The translations under genes were made by a program, and so were the position numbers. Below the pieces are notes generated by a model. The model saw nothing but the letters and a program-made list of their open reading frames with translations, did not search any database and was not told where the DNA came from. Positions 62,091-64,000 of a DNA stretch of 64,000 nt are shown here, piece after piece. Location: assembly GCF_006716485.1 (NCBI RefSeq), contig NZ_VFPD01000001.1:1549096-1613095 (forward strand), given 5' to 3'. This DNA comes from Chryseobacterium aquifrigidense. Its GTDB lineage: Bacteria > Bacteroidota > Bacteroidia > Flavobacteriales > Weeksellaceae. How positions within the stretch are numbered: position 1 is the first letter of the stretch; each line of letters begins with the position of its first letter.

Positions 62091-62810
62091 TTATTTTCCT
62101 AGATACACAAATTGTTTCAGACTAATATAGCCGGGTGTCAAATTAAAAGCAGTTCCACTACCATTACTTTTTAATGTTATATTATGGGAATGAGCTCCTG
62201 ATATACTTGTTGTTCGTATGGTATTGTCTGAGCCCCATTTTGCTCCTGTATTTTGAGCATTCAAAGTCATTCCACCTCCGTTAGCATGATTAATCATATT
62301 GACAAAAATATGATCATGCTTACCCGCAGAGCTTGTTCTTCCGTTCAATTCGAATGCAGGTAAATTATTTCTCGAAAGTGTAATGCTAGATTTTCCTCCA
62401 ATTGTGCCTAGAGAGCCGGCAGTATTTTTACTTTTGGATAATTTATTCCTAAAATCTGGAAGAGCGGAGCTAAAGCCCAGTGAGATAGCATTCTGTTTTG
62501 CAACTGAGGGTAAGGTAGAAATACTTCTTCCATTTAAAAGAAACCAGCCATGATGATCCTGATCCTGAATAGCATCTTTGATATCACCAATGATCTCCTT
62601 TCGGAATTGAGTGTAATCCTGTTTTGAAATATATCCATTTTCGTCAGAAACTAATATTTCAGCATTTGACCCGGCAACAGGCAAATTCCGAACTTTAACA
62701 TCTCCATTTACATCTAAAGTTGCTGTTGGTTTTGCTACATTTATTCCTACCTGACTGTAAAGCCCAACGGAAGGAACAATTGTAATAATTACAAAAATAA
62801 GTTTTTTCAT
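62091..62810 (-). CDS. Secreted tail-collar-like protein 1
   Basis: 239 residues, signal peptide ending LYSQ. VGINVAKPTATLDVNGDVKV, DHHGWFLLNGRSISTLPSV, GGKSSITLSRNNLPAF and GYISLKQFVYLGK repeat the pattern. First of the array; the variable middle regions suggest adaptive divergence of the three copies. Confidence 0.75.
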   Translation of the reverse strand: MKKLIFVIITIVPSVGLYSQVGINVAKPTATLDVNGDVKVRNLPVAGSNAEILVSDENGYISKQDYTQFRKEIIGDIKDAIQDQDHHGWFLLNGRSISTLPSVAKQNAISLGFSSALPDFRNKLSKSKNTAGSLGTIGGKSSITLSRNNLPAFELNGRTSSAGKHDHIFVNMINHANGGGMTLNAQNTGAKWGSDNTIRTTSISGAHSHNITLKSNGSGTAFNLTPGYISLKQFVYLGK

Positions 62811-63101
62811 TCGTGTGTTTTTTTAGAGAGCTGCAAAGAAAAGAGATTACATTCTTATCTAAAAAAATTAACATACGTAAAAAAAACAAAAAGCAGAAAT
62901 CTTGTCGTCACGATGGTTACAATCACTTAAGACAACAAATAAGTGAAATTTAAGTATTTAAGACATTCTAAAAATCTTATAATGGAGAGGTTAAAATATA
63001 TGAATCTGCTTAAATAAGTTTAAAATGAAAGCTTTGGTTGTTTTGTAAAGTTTAAACAAATTTATTTTAAAAGAAGTAAAATCCTATAAGTTTTTTAAAG
63101 A

Positions 63102-64000
63102 TTAAGGATTTATTTTCTTTAGCCAAACATACAAATCCTCTCCTTTTTCCAGTCCTATTTTTTTTCTTAATGTATATTTTCTGGTCTGAATGGTTCTATA
63201 GGATCTGAATGTATATTCAGCAATCTCTTTAGAAGAAAAATTTAGATAAACATAGGCAAGAAGTGTTAATTCACCCAAATTAAAACTAGGATTACATTCT
63301 AAAAGTCTTGGGCTAAATTCAGGATAAAATGTCTGAAACTTTTCAAAGAAAGATGTTGTATTTTTTTTAGCTTCATAGATAACTTCCTCCAGCGTTACAT
63401 CTAGTTTTTGTTGTAATTTCACATAATACATATTTTTTTCCTCTAGCAAATGATCTTTTTCCTGCAAAAGCAAATTCTTCTCAGAAATGACGGCTCTCTT
63501 TCTTCGTTTTAACTTTAAATATCTATAACCTATTATAATATTTAGAAACATAAATGGTATAATAGCAGATAAAAAAATAATCCAATTGAGTTTCCTGAAT
63601 TTGTCACTTCTATTCTGGTATTCGTTTTCTACTGTATTTACTGCAGACTGAAGGTTTGTTATCTTTAAACCGGCTAATTCATCAGACTCGATATAATATT
63701 TTTCCAAATAAATTTTCTCTTTTGCTTTATCATTAAGAAATCCATAAGACATTGAGATCTTTTTATTGGTGTAAGTAGAATATTCAAGATCTTTGATTCT
63801 ATTCTGATCAAGATCCTGTAAAGATTCAAAATAAAAATCAACTGCTTTTACATAATTTTTCAGCTCAAAATAGTAATCCCCAAGAGAAATGAGCTGGATA
63901 TATTTTCTTTTGATCCTGTTTAAGTGGGTATAACTTTTATTAAAATAATAATAAGCTGAGTCATACTTAAGGTTGTGTAAACACACATATCCTTTTATAG
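63102..64000 (-). CDS. TPR-membrane-HTH regulator (5' end outside window)
   Basis: About 299 codons, open through the right edge, so the N-terminus is missing (a GTG inside the frame at 63986 is not the real start). TPR-like helices, a membrane helix (WIIFLSAIIPFMFLNIIIGY), a coiled coil and a C-terminal LuxR-type HTH (NLGELTLLAYVYLNFSSKEI, RSYRTIQTRKYTLRKKIG). A Flavobacteria-type membrane-bound regulator; it lies upstream of the tail-collar trio on the same strand (about 290 bp). Confidence 0.75.
   Translation of the reverse strand, partial: IKGYVCLHNLKYDSAYYYFNKSYTHLNRIKRKYIQLISLGDYYFELKNYVKAVDFYFESLQDLDQNRIKDLEYSTYTNKKISMSYGFLNDKAKEKIYLEKYYIESDELAGLKITNLQSAVNTVENEYQNRSDKFRKLNWIIFLSAIIPFMFLNIIIGYRYLKLKRRKRAVISEKNLLLQEKDHLLEEKNMYYVKLQQKLDVTLEEVIYEAKKNTTSFFEKFQTFYPEFSPRLLECNPSFNLGELTLLAYVYLNFSSKEIAEYTFRSYRTIQTRKYTLRKKIGLEKGEDLYVWLKKINP

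Overview
The window looks like part of a chromosome of a Bacteroidota, class Flavobacteriia, close to Chryseobacterium or Elizabethkingia. The evidence is a Bacteroides/Flavobacteria-type conjugation operon (TraA-TraQ families), a SusC/SusD pair, RteC, a DUF6520 peptide, secreted tail-collar-like proteins, and TAnnTTTG-type -7 promoter motifs. Most of the window (about 2.6 to 59.4 kb) reads as an integrative and conjugative element (ICE) or a mosaic of one. No integrase is visible.

Layout: 1-2.2 kb, pectin-related chromosomal genes (PL10 pectate lyase, DUF4861). 2.6-4.0 kb, small ICE genes and a RadC/JAB protein. 4.2-16.1 kb, the minus-strand transfer operon parA-traB-traD-traE-traF-traG-traI-traJ-traK-traL-traM-traN-traO-traQ, interrupted by an opposite-strand DUF1016/PDDEXK nuclease. 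16.6-20.6 kb, a probable oriT followed by mobA-mobB-mobC. 20.6-33.3 kb, RteC, a TPR-AraC regulator and a cargo module (lipoprotein, MauE/DoxX protein, Cys-rich DUF6520 peptide, S9 peptidase, SusD, SusC). 33.3-47.8 kb, an AT-rich defence-like island. 47.9-53.5 kb, small lipoproteins, topoisomerase III, a DUF3945/DUF4099 protein and an excisionase-like HTH protein. 53.5-59.3 kb, a DNA damage cassette (AlkB-like dioxygenase, S24 repressor, DinB, DnaE-type polymerase). 59.5-64 kb, HTH proteins, three tandem tail-collar-like secreted proteins and a TPR-HTH regulator cut by the window edge.

The most interesting part is 33.3-39.3 kb. A tightly packed minus-strand operon encodes a metallo-beta-lactamase-fold hydrolase, a trypsin-like protease fused to a YMDD reverse transcriptase, and a stand-alone family A DNA polymerase. 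Next to it lie an XRE regulator and an unannotated region of about 260 bp. On paper that region folds with a closing helix, a small hairpin and a long msd-like hairpin. An RT, a second-strand-capable DNA polymerase, a protease and a candidate RNA together suggest a reverse-transcriptase defence system; I could not check whether this combination is already catalogued.

Beside it on the plus strand is a second defence-like group: a large SF1 helicase, a HEPN-like protein with RDAITH, an HTH/coiled-coil protein, and an ApeA-like HEPN protein with RNYYSH. Both operons start from a shared intergenic region that contains an 8-bp inverted repeat. All functions are inferred from motifs and family memory; no database was searched.
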